A stretch of 6,169 bases of DNA from assembly GCA_017991275.1 (NCBI GenBank), contig JAGNMH010000347.1, positions 1-6,169 of the forward strand. Direction: 5' to 3'. Made by a program: the position numbers and the translations under genes. This DNA is from Acidobacteriota bacterium. GTDB taxonomy: Bacteria > Acidobacteriota > Blastocatellia > RBC074. Position 1 is the first letter of the stretch, and every line of letters starts with the position of its first letter. The notes beneath the pieces are model-generated. The model worked only from the letters and a program-made list of their open reading frames with translations, was not told the DNA's origin and ran no database searches. Shown here piece after piece: positions 4,728-6,169 of the stretch.

Positions 4728-5990
4728 ATGAAGATCAAGAGTCTTTTGTCGGTAGTTCTGGGGGGCGCGCTTATGGCCATGCTTTCGGTCAGTGCGTTTG
4801 CCCAGGTTGGCCGCCTGGAAGGCGACGTAGTAAAAGCCGGAACCACTGAGCCGGTCGTAGGTGCGGAAGTTCAAATTGTTCGCACAGACATCAAGGGAAA
4901 TTACCCAGTCAAAACAGATAAGAAAGGCCACTTTCTGCACGCGGGAGTGCCATTCGTCGGAACTTACACCATACTAATTTCTGCCGAAGGCTGCGAACCT
5001 GCATATTTCGCAGGTCTTCGCCCGGACAAAGAACCGCTCAAAGTTGAGCTTCGCCCAGGCGACGGACGCAAGCTGACAATGGAGGATTTGAAAAAAGCTC
5101 CCGGCGGAAACGCCGCGGCAGCCGGTTCTGCTCCCAAAATGAGTGAAGCCGATAAGAAGAAGGCTGATGAAGAGTACAAGAAAGCGCTGGCCGAGCGCGA
5201 AGAAGCCGAGAAGTACAACTCTTCAATCGCCGTCATCAACCTCAAGCTGAAAGAAGGCAATGAAGCATTGACCAAAAACGACTTCGGAGCGGCTGTCACC
5301 GCTTTCAAAGAAGCCGTCGCCGCCAATCCGAACATCCACATTTCCCACGGCAACCTGGCCATCGCGCTGCAAAAACGTGCTGTGAAAGCATTCAACGAGG
5401 GCAACCGCGACGCCGCCAAGCAAGACTTCACCGATTCCATCGCCTCCTGCAACAAGGCATTGGAAGGCCTGGATGCTCAGGAAAAAGACACCAAACAGAA
5501 AAACGACCCTGTTCAAAACAAAGGCAATCGTCGGACTTATCTGGTTGTCAGGGCCGAATCGGAAGCTATTTTGGGCGGCAAGTTCTTCGACGGCCCACAG
5601 GCTGAAGCGGCGGTCAAAGATTACAACGCAATCTCAGAATTGACCGACGACCCCGTCAAGAAAAAAGAATTCCCGATCAAAGGCGCACGCGTTCTGTTCG
5701 ATGCCGGTCAGACAGATTCCGCCATTGCTGCTTACCAAAAGATTCTGGAAGCCGATCCAACCAACATCGAAGCCTGGCATGGAATTGGCTTGGCCTATGC
5801 CAATGCAGGCAAGTTCAAGGAATCGGCTGATTCCCTGCAAACCTTTGTTGAAAAAGCTCCTGCTACAGATCCGCGCGTGCCAGAAGCCAAAACCGTCATT
5901 GCGGAATTGGTCAGAGGTAACAATTTGCCACCACCGAAATCTCTGGACGACGGAAAGAAAAAAGCTGCTCCCGCCAAGAAGAAACCCTAG
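4728..5990 (+). CDS. Secreted TPR protein with N-terminal carboxypeptidase-regulatory-like domain
   Basis: A 420-residue exported protein. The signal peptide (MKIKSLLSVVLGGALMAML onward) ends in SAFA, with likely cleavage after Ala25 (AFA|Q). Residues about 28-110 form a carboxypeptidase-regulatory-like beta sandwich, with GTTEPVVGAEVQI (38-50), the TDKKGHFLHAGVP turn (63-75) and TYTILISAEGC (79-89). A Gly/Ala linker (about 125-135) leads to a highly charged helix or coiled coil (138-163). TPR-like helical pairs follow: LKEGNEALTKNDFGAAVTAF (174-193) and its partner, then after a polar, less regular part (235-310) two more near 316-380, including AWHGIGLAYANAGKFKES (349-366). A Lys/Pro-rich tail ends the chain. 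It probably acts as a periplasmic or envelope-bound scaffold; no catalytic motif is seen and partners are unknown. It stands alone, with its own leader and terminator. Confidence 0.85.
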   Translation: MKIKSLLSVVLGGALMAMLSVSAFAQVGRLEGDVVKAGTTEPVVGAEVQIVRTDIKGNYPVKTDKKGHFLHAGVPFVGTYTILISAEGCEPAYFAGLRPDKEPLKVELRPGDGRKLTMEDLKKAPGGNAAAAGSAPKMSEADKKKADEEYKKALAEREEAEKYNSSIAVINLKLKEGNEALTKNDFGAAVTAFKEAVAANPNIHISHGNLAIALQKRAVKAFNEGNRDAAKQDFTDSIASCNKALEGLDAQEKDTKQKNDPVQNKGNRRTYLVVRAESEAILGGKFFDGPQAEAAVKDYNAISELTDDPVKKKEFPIKGARVLFDAGQTDSAIAAYQKILEADPTNIEAWHGIGLAYANAGKFKESADSLQTFVEKAPATDPRVPEAKTVIAELVRGNNLPPPKSLDDGKKKAAPAKKKP

Positions 5991-6005
5991 TCGGTGTTCA
6001 ATTGC

Positions 6006-6054
6006 CTCAAAGAAAAAGCCCGAAGGGTTCAACCTCTCGGGCTTTTTCTTTGAG
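6006..6054. terminator. Strong intrinsic (bidirectional) terminator
   Basis: CTCAAAGAAAAAGCCCGA (6006-6023) is an exact inverse complement of 6037-6054, an 18-bp perfect stem with a 13-base loop. The GC core CCCGA/TCGGG is followed by CTTTTTCTTT on the plus strand and by the same A-to-T tract on the minus strand, so it can stop transcripts from either side. It begins 16 bases after the TPR stop codon. Confidence 0.93.
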
Positions 6055-6073
6055 CATCAATTTTCAGGCGTGT

Positions 6074-6113
6074 CGCAAATTTGCCGGCGAGCCAGAGAAC
6101 CGGCGGCATTGCG
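6074..6113. repeat. Imperfect inverted repeat between terminator and final promoter
   Basis: CGCAA (6074-6078) and TGCCG (6082-6086) pair with the adjacent arms CGGCA (6104-6108) and TTGCG (6109-6113), giving 10 base pairs with a 3-base ATT bulge and a 17-base loop. CCGGCG also occurs twice, at 6084-6089 and 6100-6105. It may be an operator-like site for the downstream promoter or chance in a GC-rich stretch. Confidence 0.3.
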
Positions 6114-6124
6114 TCGAAAGTAGG

Positions 6125-6155
6125 TTGTCAATTGGCAAAAGGCTTCTGCTATAAT
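6125..6155 (+). promoter_or_regulatory. Extended -10 promoter for a gene beyond the right edge
   Basis: A perfect TATAAT at 6150-6155 is preceded by TGC, the extended -10 motif. TTGTCA at 6125-6130 matches the -35 consensus at 5 of 6 positions, but with a 19-base spacer. Initiation is expected near 6162. No start codon of the downstream gene lies in the window, so the served gene is unknown. Confidence 0.7.
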
Positions 6156-6169
6156 CCGCCTCGCTTAAT

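Noticed and set aside
4964..5455. Minus-strand open frame of 163 codons opposite the TPR gene
   Set aside because: Its Ser/Ala/Leu-rich translation reflects the Lys/Glu/Ala-rich TPR coding sequence read backwards; there is no independent support.
5701..6123. Plus-strand open frame of 140 codons overlapping the end of the TPR gene
   Set aside because: It is out of frame with the TPR protein, runs through the terminator hairpin and has no ribosome site.
1..6169. CRISPR arrays, tRNA or rRNA genes, insertion sequences
   Set aside because: No regularly spaced long repeats, no tRNA-like arms and no transposase-like translation or terminal inverted repeats were seen on either strand.

Overview
The window looks like chromosomal DNA of a free-living bacterium with roughly balanced base composition (about 50% GC by eye). 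The best guess is an Acidobacteriota-type genome, perhaps class Blastocatellia. This rests on the overall style of the proteins: a secreted protein joining a carboxypeptidase-regulatory-like domain to TPRs, a secreted DinB-type protein, and a GNAT/DUF6916 cluster. It is an inference, not a demonstrated placement. No transposase, phage structural gene, CRISPR array, tRNA or rRNA was seen.

Layout. Positions 1-592 (minus strand) hold the first 197 codons of a D-3-phosphoglycerate dehydrogenase (serA), which runs off the left edge. Positions 593-1017 are a gene-free region with degenerate ACGAA/ATGAAT-rich repetitive sequence and a pair of back-to-back sigma70-like promoters near 917-990. One points left toward serA with a long leader of about 320 nt; the other points right with a short leader. 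Positions 1018-2353 hold a compact plus-strand operon: GNAT acetyltransferase, DUF6916-like small protein, then a second paralogous GNAT whose start codon overlaps the DUF6916 stop codon. Positions 2354-2530 are a spacer with a small hairpin and an 11-bp direct repeat. Positions 2531-4467 hold an exported DinB-superfamily protein, followed 7 bp later by queE and then queC. These last two are steps of the 7-deazaguanine (preQ0/queuosine) pathway. Positions 4468-4727 form a non-coding leader whose 3' half can fold into a long-range stem enclosing a GAAA-capped hairpin, a candidate structured RNA. Positions 4728-5990 encode a 420-residue secreted TPR protein. It is closed by a perfect 18-bp inverted-repeat terminator at 6006-6054. 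The window ends with an extended -10 promoter (TATAAT at 6150-6155) for a gene beyond the right edge.

How the parts relate. QueE makes 7-carboxy-7-deazaguanine and QueC converts it to preQ0, so these two are consecutive enzymes. QueD and GTP cyclohydrolase are not in the window and must be elsewhere. The exported DinB protein is probably co-transcribed with them, but no functional link is evident. The GNAT-DUF6916-GNAT operon is the least understood block. The RNA-like leader before the TPR gene is the most interesting non-coding signal. Nothing here proves a new defence or mobile system.
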